From an uncultured Flavobacteriaceae bacterium (GTDB lineage Bacteria > Bacteroidota > Bacteroidia > Flavobacteriales > Flavobacteriaceae): a stretch of DNA of 57,587 nt. Both the position numbers and the translations under genes were made by a program. How positions within the stretch are numbered: the first letter of the stretch is position 1; each line of letters starts with the position of its first letter. This document shows, piece after piece, positions 1 through 8,229 of the stretch. The notes under the pieces are model-generated. The model did not search any database. It worked only from the letters and a program-made list of their open reading frames with translations, and was not told where the DNA came from. The stretch spans positions 1 through 57,587 of the forward strand of contig CALLUG010000016.1 of NCBI GenBank assembly GCA_938011315.1, in the 5' to 3' direction.

Positions 1-75
1 ATCGACACTCTTTCCGTTGTCGAACTCCTTTAAAATCTTCGCAATCTGTTGCGGTGAAAATTTACTTCTTCTCAT
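1..75 (-). CDS. IS3-family transposase OrfA, N-terminal fragment cut by window edge
   Basis: Reading the minus strand from the ATG at 75-73 gives MRRSKFSPQQIAKIL and so on for 25 residues up to the window edge. This is the typical start of IS3-family OrfA proteins, small helix-turn-helix subunits that bind the element's ends and are frameshift-fused to the DDE integrase OrfB. Only the beginning is visible, so it cannot be said whether the element is intact. The sequence TGTAAGC (minus strand, starting near 141) could be the outer edge of the element, since IS3 ends usually begin with TG. That point is inference, because the partner end lies outside the window. Confidence 0.75.
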   Translation of the reverse strand, partial: MRRSKFSPQQIAKILKEFDNGKSVD

Positions 76-187
76 AATTACTGCTTAAAATTAAAACTAT
101 TTTTATACTTTTAAACAGTTCGGTTTTAAGGGAAGCTTACATTCCATTGTTTGTAGTCTATTGATATTATTGTCAACGTGGTTGTAT

Positions 188-306
188 AAGATTAGTTACG
201 TGGTTTAAAGACGTAATTTAGTTAATAAAAACCGAATAGAAAATCTGGAAGGGTTTTCGTAAGTTGGCAGTGGCATAGCAATTGATTTTATATGGTGTTG
301 GCTCTA
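188..306 (+). repeat. Copy A of a diverged intergenic repeat
   Basis: This non-coding block aligns by eye with the block at 8667-8771. Shared islands in the same order are CGTGGTT, AATTTAG, AATAAA, GATAGAAAnTCTG or its variant, AGCAAT and a terminal TTG-rich stretch. It ends about 8 bp from the 3' end of the minus-strand gene at 314, as the other copy ends about 10 bp from the 3' end of its minus-strand gene. Similar position relative to accessory genes suggests a mobile or cassette-associated sequence. The alignment was done by eye and gaps are needed. Confidence 0.45.
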
Positions 307-313
307 GTTAATC

Positions 314-1486
314 TTATTCTAAACTGTAAATTTTTATACTATTAATTTCAAATGATTCAAAAAATGAATAAACATTCATTCCAGCCGAAGATATCGAATT
401 TGAAAATTGTATAATATTGGAATCTGTATTATTTGACGATGGAGGAGAAATAGACACTAAATCTCCACCGGGAGAAGCATTATCTCCTTCATATGACACT
501 TCATAAGTTTGATTTAATAAATTTACTTTAACATTCAATAAACCTCCATTAGGAAAATTTACTGGTGACGTATAGTAAGGAAATATAGGTGAAGAAATAC
601 TTACAGAACCATTATCACCATTGTATGAGAAATAAAAATGTACAGATTCAGATTCTCCACCTCCACTAAAAATGGAAGATGAAAATTTAGCAAATTCAAT
701 CTCTATATTATAATTTGTTAAATCCATAGGTAAATAATCGTCTAAAGATGTGGAAATAGTAGAAGTTACTGTATCCCACGAGCCATTTGAGTACTGTTGA
801 GATAGTCTTTCAGAATAAAGAGATGAATTACAAGTGAAAAAAGCATAACTTCCATTTGAATTTGGATTTGGAGTAGAATCGTCGTTGTTTAATTGAATAT
901 ATTCTACCCAATTACCACAATCATTAAAGTTTTCTTCAAAATGCACAATTTCTTGTAAAGCCTCATCAATATATCCATCACAATCATCATCAATTCCATT
1001 GGTTGGGTTTTCTAAGGTATTTGGATTAATATTAGAGTCATTGTCATTACAATCAGAATTATCAGTTAAATAGCCGTCAGGCATTGTTCCAGAAACTACT
1101 GAGTTATTTGGGTCTCCAAATCCGTCACCATCTAAATCCGCATAATAATTAGTTGCAGTAACACAGATGCCATTTTCACAAATTTCTCCGATTTCACATG
1201 TGTTTTCATCTATTTCACCGTTACAATTATCATCAATTCCATTACATGGAATTTCAATAGCAGCAGTATTAACATTCGGGTTATCGTCATCACAATCTGT
1301 ATTGTCAGAGACAAATCCATTTGGTTGAATACATAACAATTGTGAATTATTAGGATTTCCAAAACTATCTCCATCAGAATCTAAATACCATAATTGTGGT
1401 TCACATTCATTCTCATCTGTGTTGCAGGAGGTTATAAAAATTGTTAATAAAAAAATAAACAATTGAATAATTTTATTACTTTTCAT
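314..1486 (-). CDS. MopE-like lipoprotein with calcium-type Asp/Asn repeats
   Basis: A 390-residue secreted lipoprotein. The signal peptide ends in a lipobox with Cys21 (FITSC). Residues about 28-95 and 110-175 form two copies of the 'putative metal-binding motif' seen in MopE and many Bacteroidota surface proteins: each has a YxDxDGDxFG-type start, a DCDD/DCND core and an NGIDDxCDG/NG end, rich in Asp/Asn ligands that suggest calcium binding. The C-terminal 210 residues look like a beta-sandwich (choice-of-anchor or lectin-like) but no family is recognised with certainty. It has no Por secretion C-terminal domain. It stands alone between non-coding repeats, next to an IS edge. Function is unknown; surface adhesion or metal-stabilised binding is inference. 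Confidence 0.75.
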   Translation of the reverse strand: MKSNKIIQLFIFLLTIFITSCNTDENECEPQLWYLDSDGDSFGNPNNSQLLCIQPNGFVSDNTDCDDDNPNVNTAAIEIPCNGIDDNCNGEIDENTCEIGEICENGICVTATNYYADLDGDGFGDPNNSVVSGTMPDGYLTDNSDCNDNDSNINPNTLENPTNGIDDDCDGYIDEALQEIVHFEENFNDCGNWVEYIQLNNDDSTPNPNSNGSYAFFTCNSSLYSERLSQQYSNGSWDTVTSTISTSLDDYLPMDLTNYNIEIEFAKFSSSIFSGGGESESVHFYFSYNGDNGSVSISSPIFPYYTSPVNFPNGGLLNVKVNLLNQTYEVSYEGDNASPGGDLVSISPPSSNNTDSNIIQFSNSISSAGMNVYSFFESFEINSIKIYSLE

Positions 1487-1533
1487 TTTAATATTTGAGT
1501 GTTTTATAATTAAAGCTAATGAACAGATGTATG

Positions 1534-1560
1534 GTTAGTAGCCCAGTAGGGGCTATTAAC
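1534..1560. repeat. Perfect hairpin between accessory genes
   Basis: GTTAGTAGCCC and GGGCTATTAAC pair over 11 positions (one G-T wobble) around a 5-nt loop. It lies in the 197-bp gap between the MopE-like gene and the 64-residue gene, both on the minus strand. No T-run follows on either strand, so a classical terminator is doubtful. The adjoining GGCTATTAACTATACAGC resembles the tail of the repeat at 8667-8771, so the hairpin may belong to that repeat family. Confidence 0.4.
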
Positions 1561-1683
1561 TATACAGCATGTTGTGTGCTTTATTTTTTTATTTCCTTTT
1601 CTGTAAAATTAAAATAGTAGAAAAACACAAACTTTGAAGTTAGCACTTAACTGCTATTTTTTATATGCGTGGTTGCGTAAAGT

Positions 1684-1878
1684 TTAATTCAATCTAATAT
1701 AATTTTCATATACTAAATATGTAAATAATAAAAGTAAAAATATTGAATATTTAAATTTATTAGATTTAGTTTCATTAGCCTTTATTAATTTTACAATATC
1801 TAATATTAATACTATTGACGCTATCGAAAATAAAATTATTTTAATTATTAAATATATCATTTTATTAAATTTATTCAC
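1684..1878 (-). CDS. Small two-helix membrane protein, possible immunity partner
   Basis: A 64-residue protein with two hydrophobic segments (about residues 8-30 and 44-58) separated by a short charged, Lys-rich loop (KLIKANETKSNKFK). No family is recognised. Its start overlaps the last 8 bp of the lipoprotein gene upstream (1871-2755), so the two are very probably translated together. Small hydrophobic proteins placed directly after a secreted antibacterial peptide are often immunity proteins, and that is the working inference here. It could equally be an unrelated small membrane protein. The high AT content is like its neighbours. Confidence 0.55.
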   Translation of the reverse strand: MNKFNKMIYLIIKIILFSIASIVLILDIVKLIKANETKSNKFKYSIFLLLLFTYLVYENYIRLN

Positions 1879-2755
1879 TTATACACTCAATAAAACTAGC
1901 TACAGCCCAAACTGTTCCTACCCAACCTAAACCAATACGAGCAGCAGCTTTACCTACTGCTTTTATTAATGCTTTACGAGCTGCGTAACCACTTATATAT
2001 TTACCTTTTGCCCAATCTACAAGTCTGTCAACACCAATAGCTTTAAGAGCACAGTCTCCGATTCCATTTTCAGCATATGAGGATTGTATAAATAATGGTG
2101 AAAAATTAAAACTTGTTTTATCTGAATTGTCCCTAATTTGTTCAAGTCTAAATAAAGTTAAAGATAAAAAAATTACTTGAGGACTATCCCAACTACCATA
2201 TTCTTCTTCGATTTCCCCAGTTGTAAAGCCATAAGACTCTAATAAATCCTTGCTTTCTGCTAACAAAGGTTCAAGTGATTCTTTAGCATCACTGGTTGGA
2301 ACATCTACTTGTACACATAATCCATCTTCATTACAAATACCTTCCGTATGTAGGGGGTCTACTTCTAATTGTAGCTGCCCTGAATTATTTAATTCTATTA
2401 ACTTGTCAAGACTTTTTAAACCAGTTTCGATATTAACATTAGGGTCATTTACAATTAAATTTAAAGTTGTTAAACCATTGTCAGAAGGGGGTTGATTTTG
2501 TGTTTGAGCATTAAATAAATAGTTTGCAGGCTCATGAGGTGATACACTAATATTAGATAAGTTTGATACTGATGTATTCAAAGATTTTAAAAAATTATTT
2601 TCTGTTTGTGTTGTTTCTACTTCAATTTCGCTATCTGTAGTACAAGCTTGAAAAATAAATATTCCACTCACAATGAGTACCTTAATTGTGAAAATAGCAA
2701 TCCTTCCTTTTGCTACTTTTAACGCAGTGTTGTTAATAGTTTCTAAAAATTTCAT
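1871..2755 (-). CDS. Lipoprotein with cationic, bacteriocin-like C-terminal domain
   Basis: A 294-residue protein with a long N-region, a hydrophobic helix at about 20-37 and a lipobox ending at Cys38 (IFQAC), so it is likely lipidated. The middle (about 40-225) is polar and Asn/Ser-rich with no recognised domain. The last 60 residues change character: a Cys at 235, then an Ala/Gly/Lys-rich, cationic amphipathic stretch (WAKGKYISGYAARKALIKAV, then GWVGTVWAV) and a closing Cys at 291. The size, charge and small-residue content resemble pore-forming class II or circular bacteriocins. The overlap with a two-helix membrane gene supports a toxin/immunity reading. This is inference from composition and layout; no homologue was checked. 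Confidence 0.6.
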   Translation of the reverse strand: MKFLETINNTALKVAKGRIAIFTIKVLIVSGIFIFQACTTDSEIEVETTQTENNFLKSLNTSVSNLSNISVSPHEPANYLFNAQTQNQPPSDNGLTTLNLIVNDPNVNIETGLKSLDKLIELNNSGQLQLEVDPLHTEGICNEDGLCVQVDVPTSDAKESLEPLLAESKDLLESYGFTTGEIEEEYGSWDSPQVIFLSLTLFRLEQIRDNSDKTSFNFSPLFIQSSYAENGIGDCALKAIGVDRLVDWAKGKYISGYAARKALIKAVGKAAARIGLGWVGTVWAVASFIECISE

Positions 2756-3084
2756 TTTTTGCTATGTGTATGATTCGTTTGTTTATCTCGATTATTTTTT
2801 TCTTCCAAGATGAGATATTCTCAGATGTGGTTGAACGTTGGCTTTAATTACACACAACTGTATATAATTATTAATAACTATATACAGTTGTTATGGAGCG
2901 CAATATACCATAAAAAACATTACTTGTTAATAAAAATACAATTTTTTTATAAAATCTGTTTTTTTAACTAATTTTTAATCATATTACAAGCAGTTTATAG
3001 ATAGTCTTATACAACCATTTTTTTACAGCTACAATCTGTATTAGTTAGTTTTAATACAAGTGGAGGGTAATGAATAGTTTATTG
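2756..3084. other. Intergenic gap with one strong inverted repeat
   Basis: The 329-bp AT-rich gap upstream of the lipoprotein gene (on its reading strand) holds a 38-bp inverted repeat at 2854-2891 and otherwise only T- and A-runs. No open frame with coding character and no TAnnTTTG promoter box was found on the minus strand near 2755. Confidence 0.5.
2854..2891. promoter_or_regulatory. Perfect 13-bp inverted repeat upstream of the lipoprotein gene
   Basis: The arms ACAACTGTATATA (2854-2866) and TATATACAGTTGT (2879-2891) are exact reverse complements around a 12-nt spacer. It sits 99 bp before the start of the lipoprotein gene on the minus strand and lacks a T-run, so an operator or a DNA-folding site fits better than a terminator. 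The right arm also resembles the tail of the intergenic repeats nearby. Confidence 0.45.
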
Positions 3085-3639
3085 CTAGAATGTTCGTTTT
3101 TTATTTAGGGCTTCAATCCATTTTTCTCTTTCATTAACAACAAAATCAAATTCATTTTTGTTATTGGTTGTTATTCTAATACCGTTATTTAGCAGTTTTG
3201 CTGTTTTTCTTTTTGTTATTTGGGTAATGTCTTTATAAAAAATAGTCGTTTGTCCTTTTTGAATATTTAATTTATGAGATTTAAAAATAATTTTTTTATT
3301 TGTTAAAAATAATTTTCCACCAACTCCTTCTATTCCACGAAACAAATTTGCAGAGCCTTCAACTTCAATACTTTCATTTTCAGTTAATGTAGGAATAATA
3401 CTTTTTGCAAGTTTAGAGGCATGTTTAGTTCCAAATTTTTGTATTGAGTATGAAAATCCAATTGTAATAAAAACTGCCATAAATAGTCCTTGAAAGAGAT
3501 AACTATTAAAACTTTGAAATGCTCCATCTAATAAATAATCTATTAAACTTAACCCTCCTGCAAATAAAAACCCAATAAAAAAACCAAGTACAATTCTATA
3601 TTTCCAACTAAGCTTTGTTATTTGGTGTCCTATTTCCAT
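3085..3639 (-). CDS. GRAM-domain membrane protein
   Basis: A 184-residue protein. Two transmembrane helices lie at about residues 15-36 and 45-66. The rest, from about residue 85, has the pattern of a GRAM/PH-like domain: an N-terminal strand with 'ANLFRGIEGVGGKLFLTNKK' followed by a Phe-Lys-Ser-His strand, then 'FYKDITQITK', 'NNGIRITT' and a final helix 'REKWIEAL'. GRAM domains bind membranes or protein partners. The gene stands alone on the minus strand; the LysE gene upstream ends 175 bp away with a hairpin between. Role unknown. Confidence 0.7.
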   Translation of the reverse strand: MEIGHQITKLSWKYRIVLGFFIGFLFAGGLSLIDYLLDGAFQSFNSYLFQGLFMAVFITIGFSYSIQKFGTKHASKLAKSIIPTLTENESIEVEGSANLFRGIEGVGGKLFLTNKKIIFKSHKLNIQKGQTTIFYKDITQITKRKTAKLLNNGIRITTNNKNEFDFVVNEREKWIEALNKKRTF

Positions 3640-3772
3640 AACATTTTGTTTATTTATATTTTAAGTAACAATTGGTGTAATGCTTTCAGAAGAAAAAGAA
3701 TTTTTTATCCCTATGTCTAATATAAATAGTTTACCATAGTTTTTGTATTTAATAAACACAATTTAGGCAAAT

Positions 3773-3796
3773 GTATAAAACTATTCGGTTTTATAC
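3773..3796 (-). terminator. Hairpin downstream of the LysE-family gene
   Basis: GTATAAAAC (3773-3781) and GTTTTATAC (3788-3796) form a perfect 9-bp stem with a 6-nt loop, 18 bp past the stop of the LysE gene on the minus strand. The T-run is poor, so this is only a probable terminator. Confidence 0.4.
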
Positions 3797-3813
3797 GCTA
3801 AACAATAGGCGAT

Positions 3814-4488
3814 TTAGTGTTCGGTTATATCTTCAATAAAATGGCTTGGGTTGAGTTTGTCTTTTGGTAAAAACCCTTTAATAATTAACACTAAACCACA
3901 AATTATTAAAATAAGACCTAACAATTTTTTTATTTTAAAAATTAGTGTTGTGGTTAGTTTTCGTTTTAGCTGTTTGGCAAGTAATATTTTAAGAATATCT
4001 GTTATAAAATAGGTCAGTATCATTACACCAAAAAACAGATATACACGGTTTATATTATTTCCTAAGCTTGGTCCTGTAATAATAATAATGCTAAGCCAAA
4101 ATACTAAAACACCTATGTTAATAAAGTTTAACAAAAATCCTTTTATAAACAGACCTAAATAGTCGCCTCTGTTAAGGGCTATAACTTTACTTATTTTTAC
4201 TTTTTCTTTTGGTTTTTTTAGTAAGGTAACTAAGCCATAAACTGTAATAATCATACCTCCAAAAACAAAAAGCCCTGGTTGGTTACTTAAGTTTTCTAAT
4301 AATTGAAAGCTACTAAAATAGGCAATAAAAATAAAGAGAATATCTGCCAAAATAACACCAATATTAAAAGATATTGCTGCTCTAAATCCTTTTGTAACGC
4401 TAGTTTCTAGCAGTACAAAAAACACTGGACCTATCATAAAGCTTAGAAAAAAGCCTAGTATAATGGCGCTTTGTATATCTTCTAACAT
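3814..4488 (-). CDS. LysE/RhtB family amino-acid exporter
   Basis: A 224-residue integral membrane protein with about six hydrophobic helices. The N-terminus has the LysE family signature: a first helix 'AIILGFFLSFMIGPVFFVLL' with the Gly-Pro kink, followed by 'TKGFRAAISFNIGVILADILF'. The family exports amino acids or related metabolites using the proton gradient; the substrate cannot be predicted here. The gene lies 30 bp after the head-GIN gene on the same strand, so the two may be cotranscribed. The length is normal for the family. A short polar tail (DKLNPSHFIEDITEH) follows the last helix. Confidence 0.85.
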   Translation of the reverse strand: MLEDIQSAIILGFFLSFMIGPVFFVLLETSVTKGFRAAISFNIGVILADILFIFIAYFSSFQLLENLSNQPGLFVFGGMIITVYGLVTLLKKPKEKVKISKVIALNRGDYLGLFIKGFLLNFINIGVLVFWLSIIIITGPSLGNNINRVYLFFGVMILTYFITDILKILLAKQLKRKLTTTLIFKIKKLLGLILIICGLVLIIKGFLPKDKLNPSHFIEDITEH

Positions 4489-4518
4489 AAATAAATACTA
4501 AGTGTAGTGTTTTGTGTG

Positions 4519-5196
4519 TTATTCGGTAATTCGATTTACACTTCCTCCTAAAACAATATTTTCTTTAACATTTTTTGGGGTTCCGTAAACAAATACATCG
4601 CCTCCTGCTCTAATATTAATATCAACCAAATCTTTAGCATTTACTTCTGCTTCGCCTCCTGCTCTAATAACTACTTTTGTAGCTTCGGTTTCGATTTCTT
4701 TTGTTTTACTACTGCCTCCTGTATTAATATATATATCTTGCTGTTCTGCTGTTCCTGTAACCTCTACAAGCCCTCCTGTTACTGCTTTTATATTTAGATA
4801 TTTTGTGTCAACTACTACATTTATTTTTCCTCCTTCTTGAGTTTTTAAGTCAACTTCGTATTCTTTAATAATACTATTAGAAAAAATAGTAGCACCCTCA
4901 TTAGCATCAATAGTTTCTAGGCTAGTATAATATAAGGTAACTGAGGTTTCTTTGCCATCAAACCGTTCTTTTAGTTTCATTCTTATTTTTAATTTTCCAT
5001 TTTTATTAATAATAAGAACATCGTTAGCATTTTCTCCAGAAATAACAACTTTATTTTGATCGGATCTAATGAGTTCTACTTCAATTAAGTCGTAAACTTT
5101 AAGTTGAGAAAATTGCCCTACTGTTTTTTCTATATTTTTTTGTGCAAATACTATTGTTGTAAAAATAAGTGAAGTAATTAATGCAATACGTTTCAT
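4519..5196 (-). CDS. Head-GIN (DUF2807) domain secreted protein
   Basis: A 225-residue protein with a signal peptide (MKRIALITSLIFTTIVFAQ) cleaved after about residue 18. The mature part is a beta-helix-like 'putative auto-transporter adhesin, head GIN' domain: short strands such as KVYDLIEVELI, VVISGENANDVLI, ATIFSNS, GGKINVVVDTKYLNIKAV and a repeated AGGxxxVxAxxL pattern ('VIRAGGEAEVNAKDLVDINI', then 'RAGGDVFVYG'). Such proteins are frequent in Bacteroidota and are exported to the periplasm or cell surface; their function is unproven. It lies downstream of rnr on the same strand, 132 bp away, and before the LysE gene. Confidence 0.85.
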   Translation of the reverse strand: MKRIALITSLIFTTIVFAQKNIEKTVGQFSQLKVYDLIEVELIRSDQNKVVISGENANDVLIINKNGKLKIRMKLKERFDGKETSVTLYYTSLETIDANEGATIFSNSIIKEYEVDLKTQEGGKINVVVDTKYLNIKAVTGGLVEVTGTAEQQDIYINTGGSSKTKEIETEATKVVIRAGGEAEVNAKDLVDINIRAGGDVFVYGTPKNVKENIVLGGSVNRITE

Positions 5197-5328
5197 GTTT
5201 TTATATAATTTTTAATTATTTTGAAAATAGAATACCAATAACTATTCCTTTTTTTGAAAATATTTTTTTAAGGGCCGAAATTAGAGAATACAGAACTAAA
5301 ATAAAATTATTTAGTTGCTTTTATAATA

Positions 5329-7539
5329 TTAATCTTCTGCTAAGTAAAAATCTAAATGTTTTTTTATTAGATCTGCTTGTTTTACTTTTACATTAACTTG
5401 GTCTCCAAGTCTATATATATTTTTACTGTCCTTACCTACTAGGGCATATTGGTCAGGGTCAAAAGCATAATAATCATCTTTTATGTCCTTAATACGTACC
5501 ATACCTTCGCATTTGTTTTCTATAATTTCAACATAAATTCCCCAATCTGTTACACCAGAAATAACACCTTTAAATGCTTTATCTTTATGATTTTGCATAA
5601 ATTTAATTTGCATATACTTAATGGAATTTCGCTCTGCTTTTGTGGCTAATTGTTCCATATTGGACGCATGTGAGCATTGTTCTTCCAGTAGGGTATCGTT
5701 AGGAGATTTTCCACCGTCTATATAATGTTGTAATAAACGATGTACCATAACATCTGGATAACGACGTATGGGAGATGTAAAATGGCTATAGTGCTCAAAT
5801 GCTAATCCGTAATGTCCTATGTTATTGGTTGTGTATTCGGCTTTACTCATGCAACGAATGGCAAGCGTATCGATTAGGTTTTGTTCTTTTTTGCCATTAA
5901 CGTCTTTTAATAGTGTGTTTAAAGATGTTGTTGTGGTTTTTCTGTCTGTTAAGTTTAATTTATACCCAAAATTAGAAATTACATTTTGAAGTGCTGCTAG
6001 TTTTTGATCGTTTGGTTCGTCATGTACACGATATACAAACGATTTTTTAGGGTTTTGTTTACCTATAAACTCTGCTACTTTTTTGTTAGCAAGTAGCATA
6101 AATTCTTCTATTAGTTTATTAGCTTCTTTTGAAGTTTTAAAAAATACACCTACTGGGTTAGCATTTTCATCTAAATTGAATTTTACTTCGGCTTTATCAA
6201 AAGAAATAGCACCTTCTACCATGCGTTTACGTCGCATAATTTTTGCAAGCTCATTTAGTTTTAAAATGGCGTATGCTATTTGCGGTGTGGTGTGGTATGC
6301 TTTTTTTGTTAAAGCTATAGTTTCAGGAATTTCTGTTTGTATTGTTGAAGTCTCTAGTGTCGTAGCTATATTATTATCTATAATAGCCTGTGCTTCTTCA
6401 TAAGCAAAACGAGCATCACTATAGGTTACTGTACGTCCAAACCATTGGTGTTTTAATTGCGCATTAGCATCAATTTCAAACACTGCAGAAAAGGTAAGTT
6501 TTTCTTCATTAGGTCTTAAAGAGCAAACGTTGTTAGAGAGTATTTCGGGTAACATTGGTACCACACGGTCTACTAAGTACACGGATGTAGCACGGTCGTA
6601 AGCTTCGGTATCTAAAACACTGTGTTCTTTTACGTAGTGCGACACGTCTGCTATATGTATTCCTATTTCATAGTTTCCGTTTGCTAAAGATTTGAAAGAC
6701 AGGGCATCATCAAAGTCTTTTGCATCTTTAGGGTCTATAGTAAAGGTTAGAACGTCCCTCATATCGCGACGTTTTTTAATTTCTTCTGGTAATATACTTG
6801 TATCTAAGTTACTAGCATAAGTTTCTACTTCGTGAGGAAATTCATAAGGAAGCCCATACTCTGCTAGTATGGCGTGTATTTCTGTATGATGCTCACCAGG
6901 TTTGCCTAGTATTTTTATTACTTTTCCTAATGGAGAGTTTGCTTTTTCGGGCCAATCTTCCAAACTTACCAAAACCTTATCTCCATCTTGTGCCTTATAT
7001 GTTTTGTTAAGTGGTATAAAAATGTCGGTATGCATTTTGTTAGAGTCGCATACTACAAAAGCATAATTTTTATGAATTTGAATGACACCTACATAATCAT
7101 TTTTTGCTCGTTTTACAATACGTATTATTTCGCCTTCTAGTCGTCCTTGTTTTCGTCGTTTGTAGATATACAATTCTACCTCATCATTGTGCAATGCTTT
7201 ATTAGTGTTGTTTGCTGCAACATAAATATCATCATCAAAAGCATCTGTAATAACGTAGCCAGATCCTCTAGAAGCAGCATCAAAAATTCCTGTAAAATAC
7301 TCTGAGTTGGTAACAATTTTGTATTTACCTCTTTCTACTTCTTCAATACGTTTATCGGCTGTAAGTTTATGAAGTTTTTTTATAATTTGGTTACGGCTAC
7401 TAGCATCTGTTAGATTGAGTTTTGCTGCAATTTGTTTGTAATTAAAAATTTGTGTTCTATCTTTTTTTAAAACACTTAAAATTGTATTAGTTAGGTTAGA
7501 AATTTTATTGGATGATTTCCTCTTTTTTTTCCTTGTCAT
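5329..7539 (-). CDS. rnr: Ribonuclease R
   Basis: A 736-residue 3'-5' exoribonuclease of the RNB/RNR family, which degrades structured RNA in the cytoplasm. Domain order: a winged-helix at about 15-75 (FNYKQIAAKLNLTDASSRNQII), cold-shock-like domains at about 75-230, the RNB catalytic domain at about 255-590, and a C-terminal S1 domain at about 650-730 (FKGVISGVTDWGIYVEI). The catalytic aspartates are visible in 'IDPKDAKDFDDALSF' near residue 268-280. The Lys-rich start (MTRKKKRKSS) is normal; there is no long Lys-rich tail after S1. It is transcribed away from the AT-rich gap shared with rpiB, and a TAGCTTTG box lies 94 bp before the start. Confidence 0.97.
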   Translation of the reverse strand: MTRKKKRKSSNKISNLTNTILSVLKKDRTQIFNYKQIAAKLNLTDASSRNQIIKKLHKLTADKRIEEVERGKYKIVTNSEYFTGIFDAASRGSGYVITDAFDDDIYVAANNTNKALHNDEVELYIYKRRKQGRLEGEIIRIVKRAKNDYVGVIQIHKNYAFVVCDSNKMHTDIFIPLNKTYKAQDGDKVLVSLEDWPEKANSPLGKVIKILGKPGEHHTEIHAILAEYGLPYEFPHEVETYASNLDTSILPEEIKKRRDMRDVLTFTIDPKDAKDFDDALSFKSLANGNYEIGIHIADVSHYVKEHSVLDTEAYDRATSVYLVDRVVPMLPEILSNNVCSLRPNEEKLTFSAVFEIDANAQLKHQWFGRTVTYSDARFAYEEAQAIIDNNIATTLETSTIQTEIPETIALTKKAYHTTPQIAYAILKLNELAKIMRRKRMVEGAISFDKAEVKFNLDENANPVGVFFKTSKEANKLIEEFMLLANKKVAEFIGKQNPKKSFVYRVHDEPNDQKLAALQNVISNFGYKLNLTDRKTTTTSLNTLLKDVNGKKEQNLIDTLAIRCMSKAEYTTNNIGHYGLAFEHYSHFTSPIRRYPDVMVHRLLQHYIDGGKSPNDTLLEEQCSHASNMEQLATKAERNSIKYMQIKFMQNHKDKAFKGVISGVTDWGIYVEIIENKCEGMVRIKDIKDDYYAFDPDQYALVGKDSKNIYRLGDQVNVKVKQADLIKKHLDFYLAED

Positions 7540-7632
7540 TTTCGTTATCTTGTTCTTATTGTAAAGTAAGGTATTTAGTATTATAATTACCTCAGAGGTA
7601 TTGGTTTAATAATCAATATTTTAAAATTAATG

Positions 7633-7640
7633 CAAAGCTA
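7633..7640 (-). promoter_or_regulatory. -7 box of a Bacteroidota promoter for rnr
   Basis: The minus strand reads TAGCTTTG, which matches the TAnnTTTG element of the major Bacteroidota sigma factor. It lies 94 bp before the rnr start. No TTG is found at the usual 17-23 bp spacing, so support is partial. Confidence 0.35.
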
Positions 7641-8151
7641 CGCTTTTAATATCAATTGCTTTGCTAAACGAATACGTACAATATAATATTGATTAAACAC
7701 TTATTAACATTTATATATATTATAATCTATTTCTTTTTAAATTTAAAAAAATAAATAATGATGATTATAGTGTGTTAGTAGTGGCAATAACTTTATATAT
7801 TTTTGCTTGTATTATTGACTTACAGTTTTAAACAAACAAGTAATTAACAGCTTTATTGTTTGTAAAAGCTTAATTTTTAAGTTATTTATATAACTATTAA
7901 CAACTGTTTATAAACTATATTTACATCTATATTTTAATAAATAACTTTATATATTATGTTAGTATATAAAAATGTTATATTCATAACTTGTAAAGAAAAA
8001 CTAATTAATAATTTAGTTTATTAAAATGTAACTTTTGATTAGAAAAATAATCTTTATTACAAAATAAAGTTTTAAAATATTACAATTAAATATTAACAAA
8101 CAATTAGTATAAATACGAAGAGTAATTAACAGCCAATAGATTACAAAAAAT

Positions 8152-8159
8152 TAATTTTG
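8152..8159 (+). promoter_or_regulatory. -7 box of a Bacteroidota promoter for rpiB
   Basis: TAATTTTG fits TAnnTTTG and lies 70 bp before the rpiB ATG. A TTG at the proper upstream spacing is absent. Confidence 0.35.
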
Positions 8160-8229
8160 TACAACTTAAAGTTGTTAAGCAAGCCATATACATTAATCAT
8201 AATTCTAACTTCACTAAAATATTATTATA

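Larger units (their letters stand above)
7540..8229. other. Very AT-rich divergent gap between rnr and rpiB; candidate replication origin
   Basis: 690 bp with no coding frame, more than 80% A+T by eye, between divergent core genes. It has several copies of a TATTAACA core (near 7703, 7907 and 8092) and two TAATTAACAGC words (near 7841 and 8125), which resemble degenerate DnaA boxes; no perfect TTATCCACA is present. Two parS-type sites lie 7-9 kb away around mnmG. Either a replication origin or simply a long dual promoter region would explain it. Confidence 0.35.

Noticed and set aside
2250-2495. Plus-strand frame opposite the lipoprotein
   Set aside because: It mirrors the minus-strand coding sequence and shows no domain or signal of its own.
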